A stretch of 64,000 bases of DNA from Nocardioides baculatus (GTDB lineage Bacteria; Actinomycetota; Actinomycetes; Propionibacteriales; Nocardioidaceae): assembly GCF_016735675.1 (NCBI RefSeq), contig NZ_JAERSG010000006.1:124001-188000 (forward strand), given 5' to 3'. Below, one piece after another: positions 18,810 to 28,031 of the stretch. Position 1 is the first letter of the stretch. Each line of letters begins with the position of its first letter. The position numbers were made by a program, and so were the translations under genes. The notes beneath the pieces were generated by a model. The model was not told where the DNA came from. It did no database searches and was given only the letters and a program-made list of their open reading frames with translations.

Positions 18810-19682
18810 ATGCCGCGCGTGGTCGTCGTCACGGACTCGACCGCGAGCCTGCCCGCCGAGGTGGCGCAGGCTCGCGGCATCCGGGTCGTGCCGCTCCAGG
18901 TGGTGATCGGCGCCCGGGTGCTGGACGAGGGTCCCGGCGGCGCGACGCCCGAGGTGGTCGCCGAGGCGCTGCGCGACTTCGTACCGGTCAGCACGTCGCG
19001 GCCGGCGCCCGCGCTGTTCGCCGAGCTCTACCGCTCGCTCGAGGCCGAGGGCGTCGAGGAGATCGTCTCGGTGCACCTGTCCGGCGAGATGAGCGGCACC
19101 TTCGAGTCCGCCCAGCTCGCCGCGCTCGAGCTCGAGATGCCGGTGCACGTCGTCGACTCCGGCCAGGTCGGCATCGCGACGGGCTACGCCGCGCTGACCG
19201 CCTGCGACGTGCTCGACACGGGCGGGACGGCCGAGGAGGCCGCCGAGGCCGCAGTCGCGCGGGGCGAGGCCGCGACCTCGCTGTTCTACGTCGACACGCT
19301 CGAGTACCTCCGCCGCGGCGGCCGCATCGGCGCCGCCGCGAAGATCCTCGGCAGCGCGCTGTCGGTCAAGCCGCTGCTCGAGATCGTCGACGGCCGCGTC
19401 CAGCCCCGCGAGCGCGTCCGTACGGCCTCGCGTGCCCTCGCCCGGCTCGCGGACCTCGCCGTCGAGGCCGCCGGCGACCAGCCGGTCGACGTCTGCGTCT
19501 CCCACCTCACCAACGCGGCCCGGGCCGAGGAGCTCGCCGCAGCCCTGACCGAGCGGCTCGCCGACGGGCTCGAGGGCCGCGAGGTCATGTGCGGCGAGCT
19601 CGGCGCGGTGCTCGGTGCCCACGTCGGGCCCGGCATGGTCGCGGTCTGCGTGTCCCCGCGGCTGTCCACAGATCGCCGCTGA
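18810..19682 (+). CDS. DegV family fatty-acid-binding protein
   Basis: A 290-residue DegV protein. TDSTASLPAEVAQARGIRVVPLQV is the N-terminal signature, STSRPAPALFAELY and VSVHLSGEMSGTFESAQLA line the lipid site, and YLRRGGRIGAAAKILGSALSVKPLL is the C-terminal hallmark. Family members bind long-chain fatty acids and some (FakB) present them to a fatty acid kinase; no fakA is visible here. TAGGGT at 18798-18803, whose first three bases are the leuS stop codon, lies 6 bases before the ATG, so the gene likely has its own leaderless promoter. Confidence 0.93.
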   Translation: MPRVVVVTDSTASLPAEVAQARGIRVVPLQVVIGARVLDEGPGGATPEVVAEALRDFVPVSTSRPAPALFAELYRSLEAEGVEEIVSVHLSGEMSGTFESAQLAALELEMPVHVVDSGQVGIATGYAALTACDVLDTGGTAEEAAEAAVARGEAATSLFYVDTLEYLRRGGRIGAAAKILGSALSVKPLLEIVDGRVQPRERVRTASRALARLADLAVEAAGDQPVDVCVSHLTNAARAEELAAALTERLADGLEGREVMCGELGAVLGAHVGPGMVAVCVSPRLSTDRR

Positions 19683-19722
19683 CCCCTGTCGGGAGGCGGT
19701 CGCGCGTTCCTAGCGTGGAGGG

Positions 19723-20562
19723 ATGCGCCGATCCCAGTCCTCGTCCGAGCACGCGGAGGCGGTGTCGCGCCGGCTGGCGACGCTGAGCGCGGAGCTGGCG
19801 GCCGTACGCGGTGAGCCCGAGGACGACGAGGCGGGCGTGTCGACGCACACGCGGGTCCGCGTCCGCCCCGACGACGTGCCTGCGCCCGTGGTGCTGCCCG
19901 TGCCGGGCCGGCACGCGTCGCGACGGCTGACGGTCGGCGGGCTGCGGCTCGGTCCGGTGCACCTGGCCGTGGTCGCGGTCGTCGCGGCTGCCGCGGTCGG
20001 GCTGGCGGCGTGGTGGACGGTCCGCGACCAGGCCGAGCTCGTGCCGGCCACCCCCATCAGCTCGGTCAGCCCCGAACGAGCCGCAGAGCCACTCGCGCCG
20101 GTGCCGACCGAGGCATCACCCGGCGCTGACGCGGGCGGTGACCTCGTCGTCGACGTCGCAGGGAAGGTACGCCGTCCCGGCATCGCCGTGCTCCCGGCGG
20201 GCTCGCGGGTGGTCGACGCGCTCGAGGCGGCCGGGGGAGCCCGCAACGGGACCGACCTGACCGGGCTCAACCTCGCGCGGCTCGTGGTGGACGGCGAGCA
20301 GATCCTGGTCGGCATCGCTCCTGCCCCGGGCGTCGCGGGCGGCCTCGGCACCTCGCCGCCCGAGGGGACGTCGCTGGTCAACCTCAACACCGCGGACCAG
20401 GGCACCCTGGAGACGCTCCCCGGAGTGGGTCCGGTGACCGCCGGGGCGATCCTCGCGTGGCGCACCGACAACGGCGGCTTCACCTCCGTCGACGAGCTGT
20501 TGGAGGTGGACGGCATCGGCGAGGCGACGCTCGAGGACCTCGCGCCGCTCGTCACCCTCTGA
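19723..20562 (+). CDS. comEA: ComEA family DNA-binding protein
   Basis: A 279-residue membrane-anchored protein of the DNA-uptake type. The N-terminal 75 residues are cytoplasmic and charged; one transmembrane helix follows (VHLAVVAVVAAAAVGLAAWW). Outside are an SLBB-type domain (LVVDVAGKVRRPGIAVLPAGSRVVDALEAAGG) and a helix-hairpin-helix pair (VNLNTADQGTLETLPGVGPVTAGAILAWR, then LLEVDGIGEATLEDLAPLV), which binds double-stranded DNA. comEC follows after 2 bases. The start has TAGCGT 6 bases upstream and GGAGGG in between, so it may work with or without a leader. Confidence 0.93.
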   Translation: MRRSQSSSEHAEAVSRRLATLSAELAAVRGEPEDDEAGVSTHTRVRVRPDDVPAPVVLPVPGRHASRRLTVGGLRLGPVHLAVVAVVAAAAVGLAAWWTVRDQAELVPATPISSVSPERAAEPLAPVPTEASPGADAGGDLVVDVAGKVRRPGIAVLPAGSRVVDALEAAGGARNGTDLTGLNLARLVVDGEQILVGIAPAPGVAGGLGTSPPEGTSLVNLNTADQGTLETLPGVGPVTAGAILAWRTDNGGFTSVDELLEVDGIGEATLEDLAPLVTL

Positions 20563-20564
20563 CC

Positions 20565-22829
20565 GTGCCGGACCTGCGCGCGCTCGCCCTCGGTGCCGGC
20601 GCGTGGGTCGGCGCGCTCGTCGTGCTCCTGCTGCCGGGCCGGGCTGCGCTGGGGCTCGTGCTGCTGGTCGCCGCCGCCGGCACTGCCCTGGTCGTGCGCC
20701 GGCATGTGGCCCCGGGATGGCTGGGTCCGCTCGCCGCCCTCGTCGCGGTGGCGGGCGTGGCCGCCCTCCAGCAGACGCTGGTCGCGACCTCTCCGCTCGC
20801 CGCGCTGGCGGAGGACGGCGCGGTCGTCGACCTGCGGCTCGAGGTCACCAGCGACGTACGCACCGTCGCGGGGCAGTACGGCGACCTCCAGGTGGCGCAG
20901 GCCGACGTGTCGCGGCTGGAGGGACGGGGGAGCGCGTGGTCGCTCGACGCCCCCGTCGTGCTGATGGCGGACGCCGACTGGCCACGCGTCCCGCTCGGCA
21001 CGACGGTCGAGACGACGGCCCGGCTGGTGCCCGGCGACGACGAGGTCGCCGCCCTGGTCCGACCGACCGGCGAGCCGCGGGTGGTCGCGGAGCCGGGCGT
21101 GTGGTGGGACGCCGCCGCTGCCGTACGCCGTTCGGTGCGAGCCGTCGTCGCCGGCCGCGACGCCGATGCGCGCGAGCTCGTGCCGGCGCTCGTGGTGGGT
21201 GACGACGGCGGACTGGATCCCGCCCTCTCGGACGACTTCCGGACCACCGGGCTCACCCACCTCCTCGCCGTGAGCGGAACCAACCTGACCCTCGTGGTCG
21301 GCGCCGTGCTGGTCCTCGGCCGGTGGGCCGGCGTCCGGGGTCGCTGGCTGCGGGTGCTGGCCGCGGCGGGGATCGTGGGGTTCGTCGTCACCGCGCGCGC
21401 CGAGCCCAGCGTCGTCCGAGCCGCGGCGATGGGCACCGTCGCGCTGCTCGGGATGGGCAGCAACGGTCGCTCGCGCGGCACCCGCGGGCTCGGCGTGGCC
21501 GTGCTCGCCCTCCTGCTCGTGTGGCCGCGACTTGCGGTGACGGCGGGGTTCGCGCTGTCCGTGCTGGCAACGGCCGGCATCCTGCTCCTCGCGCCCGTCT
21601 GGCGCGACGCCCTGATGCGGTGGACGCCGCGATGGGTGGCCGAGGCGGTGTCGATCCCGCTGGCGGCGCAGGTGGCGTGCACCCCGGTCGTCGCCGCCCT
21701 CTCGGGACAGGTGAGCCTGGTGGCTGTCGCCGCCAACCTGCTGACCGCGCCGGCGGTCGCGCCCGCAACAGTGCTGGGCCTCGGCGGCGGGCTGCTCGGC
21801 CTCGCCTGGACGCCGATCGGAGTCGTGGTCGCCGCGCCCGCGGCGTGGTCGGCACAGTGGATCATCGCGGTCGCCCGGTGGGGCGCCGACGTGCCGGGCG
21901 CTGCCGTGGCGTGGGGGACCGGGCCGCTCGCGCTGGTCCTGCTGACCCTGGGGTGCCTCGCCTCCGTGCCGCTGGCACCACGGGTGCTGCGCCATCCCGG
22001 CTCGGCGCTCGCCTGCACGGGGTTGCTGGTCGTGGTGATGCTCGTGCGGCCACCGTCGCCCGGCTGGCCGCCCGAGGGGTGGGTGCTCGTGGCGTGCGAC
22101 GTCGGACAGGGGGACGGGCTGGTGCTGCGCGCCGGCCCGCACGCGGCGGTGATCGTCGATGCCGGGCCCGACCCGGCCGCGATGGACGCCTGTCTCGACC
22201 GGCTCGAGATCGCTGAGGTGCCGCTGCTGGTGCTCACCCACTTCCACGCCGACCACGTCGACGGTGTGGCCGGCGTGCTCGCGGGACGCGAGGTGGGAGA
22301 GGTCGAGGCCACCGGGCTCCTGGAGCCGGCCGACGGCGTGCGGGACGTCGGGGCCGCGCTCGGCCGCGACCCCGGCCCGGCGTCGTACGGCAGCACGCGG
22401 ACCGTGGGTGACGTGACGCTCCAGGTCGTCTGGCCGCGCCCCGGTGTGCGCGCCGACCCGGGGGAGAGCGCGCCCAACGACGCGAGCGTGGTCCTCGTCG
22501 CCGAGGTGGACGGCGTACGGATCCTCCTGACCGGCGACGTCGAACCGTCCGCGCAGGCCGCGCTCGCGCGCGACCTCCCGGGCCTCCGGGTCGACGTGCT
22601 CAAGGTGCCCCACCACGGCAGCCGCCACCAGGACCTCGACTGGTTGACGTCCCTCGGCGCGCGGGTCGCGCTGGTGTCGGTGGGCGCCGACAACGACTAC
22701 GGCCACCCGGCGCCCGACCTGCTCGCCGCCCTCGACGCGGCCGGCCTGCGTACGTGGCGCACCGACACCTCGGGCGACGTGGTCGTGGTGGCGCGAGAGG
22801 GCGGGCTGGGTGTCGTCACCCGCGACTGA
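20565..22829 (+). CDS. comEC: ComEC/Rec2 family competence channel
   Basis: A 754-residue polytopic protein. N-terminal hydrophobic helices and a DUF4131 region are followed by the competence domain (GLTHLLAVSGTNLTLVVGAVLVLGRW, about residue 230 on), then a C-terminal metallo-beta-lactamase domain with LTHFHADHVDGVAGVL near residue 558 and VPHHGSRHQDLDWL. In competent bacteria ComEC forms the channel that takes up single-stranded DNA, and the MBL domain may degrade the other strand. The GTG at 20565 lies 2 bases after the comEA stop and is translationally coupled. Natural transformation in this organism is not shown by these genes alone. Confidence 0.93.
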   Translation: MPDLRALALGAGAWVGALVVLLLPGRAALGLVLLVAAAGTALVVRRHVAPGWLGPLAALVAVAGVAALQQTLVATSPLAALAEDGAVVDLRLEVTSDVRTVAGQYGDLQVAQADVSRLEGRGSAWSLDAPVVLMADADWPRVPLGTTVETTARLVPGDDEVAALVRPTGEPRVVAEPGVWWDAAAAVRRSVRAVVAGRDADARELVPALVVGDDGGLDPALSDDFRTTGLTHLLAVSGTNLTLVVGAVLVLGRWAGVRGRWLRVLAAAGIVGFVVTARAEPSVVRAAAMGTVALLGMGSNGRSRGTRGLGVAVLALLLVWPRLAVTAGFALSVLATAGILLLAPVWRDALMRWTPRWVAEAVSIPLAAQVACTPVVAALSGQVSLVAVAANLLTAPAVAPATVLGLGGGLLGLAWTPIGVVVAAPAAWSAQWIIAVARWGADVPGAAVAWGTGPLALVLLTLGCLASVPLAPRVLRHPGSALACTGLLVVVMLVRPPSPGWPPEGWVLVACDVGQGDGLVLRAGPHAAVIVDAGPDPAAMDACLDRLEIAEVPLLVLTHFHADHVDGVAGVLAGREVGEVEATGLLEPADGVRDVGAALGRDPGPASYGSTRTVGDVTLQVVWPRPGVRADPGESAPNDASVVLVAEVDGVRILLTGDVEPSAQAALARDLPGLRVDVLKVPHHGSRHQDLDWLTSLGARVALVSVGADNDYGHPAPDLLAALDAAGLRTWRTDTSGDVVVVAREGGLGVVTRD

Positions 22830-22832
22830 TGC

Positions 22833-23036
22833 TCAGCACAGGACCTTCCGGGCGAGCCACCACGCGGCGACGGGCGCGACCGCGGCCAGCACCACCAACG
22901 CGACTGCCTCCGCCACCGGCATCTGCGACGCGCCTCCGTCGCCCCAGTCGGCCCGGCCCAGCCAGGCGGCGAACAGCGAGAGCAGGGTGGTCGCCGCCGC
23001 GACCCCCCACAGCAGTGCGACCTGGACATACCTCAC
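22833..23036 (-). CDS. Small two-helix membrane protein
   Basis: A 67-residue protein starting at GTG 23036 (MRYVQVALLWGVAAATTLLS), with helices at about 4-24 and 39-60 joined by GRADWGDGGASQMP. TACGGT on the minus strand lies 6 bases before the GTG (23048 to 23043), the same leaderless arrangement as many neighbours, and this decides the start over a longer frame. No family recognised. It runs toward comEC with stops 3 bases apart. Confidence 0.65.
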   Translation of the reverse strand: MRYVQVALLWGVAAATTLLSLFAAWLGRADWGDGGASQMPVAEAVALVVLAAVAPVAAWWLARKVLC

Positions 23037-23098
23037 GGGTAGACCGTAGCCAACGCGGACCGTCCGCTGTCGTCCTTCACGGATAGTGTTGCCGCACC

Positions 23099-24085
23099 AT
23101 GGCACGCACCCCCTCCGCCGCTCAGGTCCTCGGCCACGTCGTCCTCGTGACGGGCAAGGAGGAGTTCCTGTCCGCGCGCACGGTCTCGTCGGTGCGCGAC
23201 GCCGTACGAGCGCACGACGCGGAGGCCGAGATGGCCGAGTCGGCGGCGGGAGACCTCACCCTCGCCTCGCTCGGCGAGATGTCCGCGCCGTCGCTGTTCT
23301 CCTCGATCCGGTGCGTGGTCGTGCGCGGGCTGGAGGACCTGCCCGACGAGTCGGTCGACGGGCTCCTTGCCTACTGCGGCGCCCCGGCCGACGACGTCGC
23401 CCTCGTCCTGGTGCACGGCGGGGGACAGAAGGGGAGCGGGGTGCTGACCAAGCTGCGCAAGCTCCCCGCCGTCACCGAGGTGAAGTCCGAGGAGGTGCGG
23501 GCCAGCGAGATGGCCGGGTTCGTCAGCTCCGAGGTCGCTTCGCACGGCGCCCGGATCGACTCCGATGCCGCGGTCTTCCTCGTGCAGGCGGTCGGCAACG
23601 ACCTCCGCTCGCTCGCGGCGGCCGCCGACCAGCTCACCAACGACTTCCACGGCGAGCAGCTCACCGTCGACAAAGTCCAGCGCTACTTCGGAGGCCGCGC
23701 CGAGGCCAAGTCGTTCACCGTCGCCGACGCCGCCTTCGCCGGCAAGCGCGCCGTCGCCCTGGAGGAGCTCCGCTGGGCACTCGACGCCGGTACGTCCCCG
23801 GTGCTGGTGACCTCGGCGATGGCGGCCTCGGCCCGCAGCCTGGCCCGCTACCTCGGGTCGCCGCGTGGTGCGCGCGACTCCGACCTCGCCCGCGACCTCG
23901 GCGTACCTCCCTGGAAGGTGCGCACCGTGCGCGACCAGTCACGCTCGTGGAGCCCCGACGGCATCGCCGCGGCCGTGCGGGCCGTCGCCCACGCGGACGC
24001 CGACATCAAGGGCCAGGCGCACGACGCGTCCTACACGCTCGAGCGGCTCGTGCTCACCGTGGCCGGACTGCGCGAGAGCCGCTGA
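23099..24085 (+). CDS. holA: DNA polymerase III delta subunit
   Basis: HolA, 328 residues, opens the sliding clamp in the clamp-loader complex. The AAA+ fold lacks Walker A as usual: GHVVLVTGKEEFLSARTVSSVRDAV, then a region with FSSIRCVVVRGLEDLP, DDVALVLVHGGGQKGSGVLTKLRKL, and the lid and collar with LRSLAAAADQLTNDF, SFTVADAAFAGKRAVALEELRWAL and PPWKVRTVRDQSRSWS. The comEA-comEC-holA-rpsT order is conserved in actinobacteria. A hairpin follows at 24104-24129. Confidence 0.94.
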   Translation: MARTPSAAQVLGHVVLVTGKEEFLSARTVSSVRDAVRAHDAEAEMAESAAGDLTLASLGEMSAPSLFSSIRCVVVRGLEDLPDESVDGLLAYCGAPADDVALVLVHGGGQKGSGVLTKLRKLPAVTEVKSEEVRASEMAGFVSSEVASHGARIDSDAAVFLVQAVGNDLRSLAAAADQLTNDFHGEQLTVDKVQRYFGGRAEAKSFTVADAAFAGKRAVALEELRWALDAGTSPVLVTSAMAASARSLARYLGSPRGARDSDLARDLGVPPWKVRTVRDQSRSWSPDGIAAAVRAVAHADADIKGQAHDASYTLERLVLTVAGLRESR

Positions 24086-24103
24086 GCGACCCCTGAAATG
24101 CGA

Positions 24104-24129
24104 GACACCCGCCACGATGGGCGGGTGTC
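24104..24129. terminator. Bidirectional hairpin between holA and rpsT
   Basis: GACACCCGCC (24104-24113) pairs perfectly with 24120-24129 around a 6-base loop. It lies between convergent stop codons. Confidence 0.8.
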
Positions 24130-24146
24130 AGCGGGAAGGATCCGGG

Positions 24147-24407
24147 TCAGAGCGACGCGGCCTTCTTGGCGATCGACGACTTGCGGTTGGCGGCCTGGTT
24201 GGCGTGGATGACGCCCTTCGAGGCGGCCTTGTCGAGCGCCTTCATCGCGTCGCGACCAGCGGTCACGGCGGTGTCCTTGTCGCCGGCCTCAGCGGCCTCG
24301 CGGAACTTGCGGACGGCCGTCTTCAGGCGCGACTTGACCGACGCGTTGCGCTGACGCGCCTTCTCGTTCTGCTTGTTGCGCTTGATCTGGGACTTGATGT
24401 TCGCCAC
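24147..24407 (-). CDS. rpsT: 30S ribosomal protein S20
   Basis: S20, 86 residues, binds 16S rRNA early in 30S assembly. It starts (V)[20 protein letters not shown], the actinobacterial form, and ends [21 protein letters not shown]. The GTG at 24407 is chosen because it matches the family start and has AGGAT 7 bases upstream; the frame is open further upstream but without homology. The 157 bases between it and the next gene hold its promoter region; I see no clear -35/-10 pair. Confidence 0.97.
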   Translation of the reverse strand: MANIKSQIKRNKQNEKARQRNASVKSRLKTAVRKFREAAEAGDKDTAVTAGRDAMKALDKAASKGVIHANQAANRKSSIAKKAASL

Positions 24408-24564
24408 GTGTGGATCCTCGGATGCTCGAACTGGTCTGGAAAAGGAAGTCTGGTGCTGTCGGCTGCCTGGCAACCCCCCAACGTGATGGAAGAGGGTCGG
24501 GTGCCGGACACGCAGGGAGAAACACTACCGGCAGGCGGCGTGACCGCCCAAATCGCACACCTGC

Positions 24565-25509
24565 TCATCGATCGGCGCGACGGGTCACTCCTGCAAGGAT
24601 GCGCCGCGACTCGCTGATCCGGAAATCGTTGAGCGTGGGCAGGTTGACGTCGACGGCGATGACGGAGCGCACCGCCATGTGGGCCCCGAAGCCGGCGAGG
24701 AAGGCGGTGACCACCTCGTCGCCTGCCTCCGCCAACGCCGGGCAGGACCTGACAGCGATGTCGAACCACGGCTCGTCGACCCGCTCGAGGCGCGCGAGCA
24801 GCGCGTCGACCCAGGCGGGCCCGCGCGCCGCGGTGCCCCAGTCGAGGAAGACGATCTCCCCGCCCGGGCGTCGCAGCAGGTTGTCGATGCGGATGTCCCA
24901 GTGGACCGGGTCCGGCATCGGTCGTACGGCATGCTCGCGCAGCACGTCGGCCCAGCCGTGGGGATCGCCGCGCAGCCAGTCGGGGACGGGCGTCCCGGGC
25001 GCGGCGTCGACGAGCGCGTCGAGCGAGGTGGCCCACTTGCCGAAGACGTCCGACACGTCGATCAGGTCGACCGAGGCCGGCACGCCACGCTCGCGCAGCA
25101 CCGTCGAGAGACCGTCGACCCCCGTGAGCACCGACTCGAGCTCCGCCTCGTCGGTGAAGTCGGGGTGGCGCCCCTCCACGTCCTCGATCAGGAGCGCCAC
25201 CCACGCCCCGTCGTCGTACGACGCCAGCAGGCTGGCCCACAGCTCGTGCTCGCCGAGGTGGTCGAGGACCGCGACCTCGCGCCGGAAGAGGCGCATGGTC
25301 TCCGCGTTGAGCTCGGCGCCGACGGCCTTGACGAAGGCGCGGGTGCCGTCGGCGCAGGTCAGCCGCGTGGCGCAGCCCGGTGACATTCCGCCCACCTGCT
25401 CGGCGGTCGCGACGACGGGCGAGCCCAGCGTCTCGTCGACCCAGTCGCGCACGGCCGCCGGGACGGCGTCGTACCCGATCCGGACGCCGACGGCTCGGGG
25501 AGCGGTCAC
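24565..25509 (-). CDS. Aminoglycoside phosphotransferase-fold kinase, second of a tandem pair
   Basis: A 314-residue APH-fold protein. The catalytic loop reads VHWDIRIDNLL (Brenner-type HxDxxxxN) and the metal-binding Asp is in IVFLDWGTAARGP. An N-lobe with FVKAVGA provides the ATP Lys. Substrate unknown; most chromosomal APH-fold proteins are not resistance enzymes. It starts at GTG 25509, overlapping the upstream gene's stop by 4 bases. It resembles that upstream gene along its length (xxGSPVVxxxxQxxGxxPGxAxxLxCxDGxRxFVKA), so the pair arose by tandem duplication. Confidence 0.85.
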   Translation of the reverse strand: MTAPRAVGVRIGYDAVPAAVRDWVDETLGSPVVATAEQVGGMSPGCATRLTCADGTRAFVKAVGAELNAETMRLFRREVAVLDHLGEHELWASLLASYDDGAWVALLIEDVEGRHPDFTDEAELESVLTGVDGLSTVLRERGVPASVDLIDVSDVFGKWATSLDALVDAAPGTPVPDWLRGDPHGWADVLREHAVRPMPDPVHWDIRIDNLLRRPGGEIVFLDWGTAARGPAWVDALLARLERVDEPWFDIAVRSCPALAEAGDEVVTAFLAGFGAHMAVRSVIAVDVNLPTLNDFRISESRRILAGVTRRADR

Positions 25510-26468
25510 GACCAGCCCCGTCGCTCGGCCAGCCAGTCCCAGCACACCTCGCCCTGCCAGCGCTGGTGGTCGCGGATGTGCGGCGAGGTCGCCGGTGCGG
25601 GCAGCTCGCACTGGGTGAGGAAGTAGCCGACGTAGAGCGCGAGGTTGACGTCGAACGCCTCGGGGTCGACGTCCTTGAGCAGTCGTCGGGACGCGATCAC
25701 CGCGTCGACGTCGATGCCCTCGGCGCGCGGGGCCAGCAGGGCCGCGAAGGAGTCGAACCACGCCGCGCCGCGCACCGGCCAGTTCCAGTCGCAGATCAGG
25801 GCACGGCCGTCGGAGTCGATGAGCACGTTGTCGGAGCGGATGTCGGTGTGGACGAGCGTGTCGCCGCCGACGACGTCGGCGAAGCGGCCGGCCAGGGCCT
25901 CGGCCTCGGCGAGGTGGCCGGCGTCGAGGTCCGTACGCCGTTCGCGGATCGTCGGCCACCCGTCGAGCAGCGGCGCGAAGTCGGCCTCGGCCGTGTCCAG
26001 CGCCAGTCCAGCGGGCGGGGGAGTGACGGCGTCGGCCACCTGCTCCAGTGCGTCGAGGAGGCCGTCCAGCTCGTCGGCCCGCCACGGCCGCTGCGGCGTG
26101 TGGGCGGCGACGTACTCGATCCCGAGGACCACCCAGTCGTCGTCGAGGTGCCACTTCAGGCGCGGCGCGGGCACGGACGGCGGGAGGGCGGCGAGCTTGC
26201 GGGCCTCCTCGCGGTAGGAGTCGGCGAACAACCGCTGCGCCTTCACGGAGGCAGCCTTCACGAAGTGGCGCGAGCCGTCCTCGCACACCAGCACGGACGC
26301 GAAGCCGGGCGTGAATCCGCTGTTCTGCGAGATCGCGGACACCACGGGGGAGCCGCACCGGCGCTCGATCCATGCCCGCAGGTGCGGCGGGAGGAAGGTC
26401 CACTCGAGCCGTCGCGCGGTCTTCCCGTGCGGGGCGGGGTAGGGCGCGAGGCGCGAGCTCGGTGACAT
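25506..26468 (-). CDS. Aminoglycoside phosphotransferase-fold kinase, first of a tandem pair
   Basis: A 320-residue APH-fold kinase. SGFTPGFASVLVCEDGSRHFVKAAS contains the ATP-binding Lys; VHTDIRSDNVLIDSDGRALICDWNWP contains the catalytic Asp, the Asn and the metal Asp. The ATG at 26468 has GGAGGATG just upstream on the minus strand and is preferred over an in-frame ATG at 26486. It is followed by its paralogue with a 4-base overlap. The sugar- or amino-alcohol-like substrate cannot be named. Confidence 0.86.
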   Translation of the reverse strand: MSPSSRLAPYPAPHGKTARRLEWTFLPPHLRAWIERRCGSPVVSAISQNSGFTPGFASVLVCEDGSRHFVKAASVKAQRLFADSYREEARKLAALPPSVPAPRLKWHLDDDWVVLGIEYVAAHTPQRPWRADELDGLLDALEQVADAVTPPPAGLALDTAEADFAPLLDGWPTIRERRTDLDAGHLAEAEALAGRFADVVGGDTLVHTDIRSDNVLIDSDGRALICDWNWPVRGAAWFDSFAALLAPRAEGIDVDAVIASRRLLKDVDPEAFDVNLALYVGYFLTQCELPAPATSPHIRDHQRWQGEVCWDWLAERRGWS

Positions 26469-26610
26469 GGCGGCATCCTCCACCACGCCTCGTGCTGGTC
26501 ACGAGCCGATATCTGAGGACGTGGTGAACGGGATCCCTGCCGGATCACGTGCATGGCGTCCTCGGGTATCTCGATTGAGGACGGCCTCCGACGGTTGGCA
26601 GGATTCGCCC

Positions 26611-27141
26611 ATGCCCGAGCTCGTCCTGCCGACCACGTCCGTCCACGAGTCCTTCCTGGAGGCGATGGACGAGTTCGTCGCCGAGGGTGCGGACAACAGC
26701 CAGACCGCCGCGTGGATCGTGACCAACGCCCCCGGGTGGGAGGACCCGGCCGCGTTCGGGACCTTCGTCGAGGCCGTGAAGGCCGACGCGCAGCCCGACA
26801 ACCCGCGCCCCGACTGGCACGTGCCGTGCACGACGCTGTGGTGGGTCGACGGCGACGACTACCTCGGCCGGATCGCGATCCGCCACACCCTCAACGACTT
26901 CCTCCTCGACGTCGGTGGCCACATCGGGTACGACGTACGCCCCACGCGGCGGCGCGAGGGCCACGCCACGGCGATGCTGCGGGCCGCGCTGCCGTGGGCG
27001 CACGACCTCGGGATCGACCCCGCCCTCGTCACCTGTGACGACGACAACGCCGGCTCGATCCGGGTGATCGAGGCCTGCGGTGGGTCGCTCGAGGACGTCC
27101 GCGGGATCAAGCGCCGCTACTGGGTCCCGACCGGTTCCTGA
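26611..27141 (+). CDS. GNAT family N-acetyltransferase
   Basis: A 176-residue acetyltransferase-like protein. The acetyl-CoA loop is in GHIGYDVRPTRRREGHATAMLRAALPWA (R/Q-x-x-G-x-A form), followed by VTCDDDNAGSIRVIEACGGSLED, a phrase typical of GNATs. The N-terminus has a substrate-side domain with HVPCTTLWWVDGDDYLGRIAIRHTLN. The ATG at 26611 has CAGGAT 6 bases before it, close to the leaderless pattern. Its 3' end overlaps the convergent EamA gene by 25 bp. Substrate unknown. Confidence 0.88.
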   Translation: MPELVLPTTSVHESFLEAMDEFVAEGADNSQTAAWIVTNAPGWEDPAAFGTFVEAVKADAQPDNPRPDWHVPCTTLWWVDGDDYLGRIAIRHTLNDFLLDVGGHIGYDVRPTRRREGHATAMLRAALPWAHDLGIDPALVTCDDDNAGSIRVIEACGGSLEDVRGIKRRYWVPTGS

Positions 27142-28031
27142 GGCACGGGCGTACGACGGGTGCGGGTCGCCGCACCGACGCCGACCACCGCGACCACGAG
27201 ACCGACCAGCTGGGTCACGCTGAGCGTCTCGTCGAGCACGAGCCAGGCGAGCACGGCCGTGACGGGCGGGCTCAGGAAGAACAGGCTCGCCGCGGCTCCC
27301 GAGCCGCCGCGCAGGACCAGGAGCGCCAGCAGGACGAGCCCGACGATCGAGTTGAGGATCGCCAGGAAGAGCACCGAGACGACCGCCCGGCCGGTGTCGG
27401 TCACCGGCCACGCCCCCTCCGTCGTCCATCCGAGGACCAGCAGCGGGGGAGCGGAGACCGCGAACTGGACGGCCGCCGACCACAGCAGGTCGGGCGTTGC
27501 ACCGATCCAGCGCTGGCCGAGCGTGCCGAGGCTGAGGGTGAGCATGCTCAGCACGCCGATGAGCACCGCCCACGGGCCGCCCGCGTGGCCGAGGTCGGAG
27601 CCGAGGACGATCAGCACGCCGGCGACGCCGACCACGAAGCCGCCGACCTGCAGCAGCGACACCCGCTCGCCGAGCAGCGCGGCCGCGAGCAGCGCGGTGA
27701 GCACCGGGCTGAGCGCGTGGAACAGCGAGGCGAGGGTCGCGCCGAGGCCGAGGTCGAACGCGACGTACATCAAGCCGAACTGCAGCGCGTTCATGACCAG
27801 GCCGACGGCCGCGACCCGGCCGAGCGTCGCGCGGTCCATCCGCGTCGGCCGGCGCAGCGCGAGGGCCAGTCCGGCGGCGAGCACCGCCGCGATCACGAAG
27901 CGCCAGCCCAGCACCGAGAACGGGGCGGCCGCACGGACGGCGGCCGGTCCCGAGATGTAGCCCGAGGACCACACGAGGACGAAGGCTGCCGCCGGGACCA
28001 GGGGAAGGGTCGTTCCGGTCCGAGGGGCCAC
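27117..28031 (-). CDS. EamA family (DMT) transporter
   Basis: A 304-residue drug/metabolite transporter with ten predicted helices in two EamA repeats: the first from PAAAFVLVWSSGYISGPAAVRAAAP to GVAGVLIVLGSDLG, the second from WAVLIGVLSMLTLSLGTLGQR to LVGLVVAVVGVGAAT. FLSPPVTAVLAWLVLDETLS is the typical late-helix signature. Family members export amino acids or other metabolites. The GTG at 28031 has TAGCGT 6 bases upstream on the minus strand (leaderless). Confidence 0.9.
   Translation of the reverse strand: MAPRTGTTLPLVPAAAFVLVWSSGYISGPAAVRAAAPFSVLGWRFVIAAVLAAGLALALRRPTRMDRATLGRVAAVGLVMNALQFGLMYVAFDLGLGATLASLFHALSPVLTALLAAALLGERVSLLQVGGFVVGVAGVLIVLGSDLGHAGGPWAVLIGVLSMLTLSLGTLGQRWIGATPDLLWSAAVQFAVSAPPLLVLGWTTEGAWPVTDTGRAVVSVLFLAILNSIVGLVLLALLVLRGGSGAAASLFFLSPPVTAVLAWLVLDETLSVTQLVGLVVAVVGVGAATRTRRTPVPQEPVGTQ

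Noticed and set aside
19710..22706. Long minus-strand frame of nearly 1000 codons opposite comEA-comEC
   Set aside because: No domain is recognisable; comEA and comEC on the plus strand explain the sequence. It is an antisense artefact of high GC.
24565..26468. Antibiotic resistance genes
   Set aside because: APH-fold proteins are common chromosomal kinases; no known resistance subtype is recognisable and there is no mobile context.
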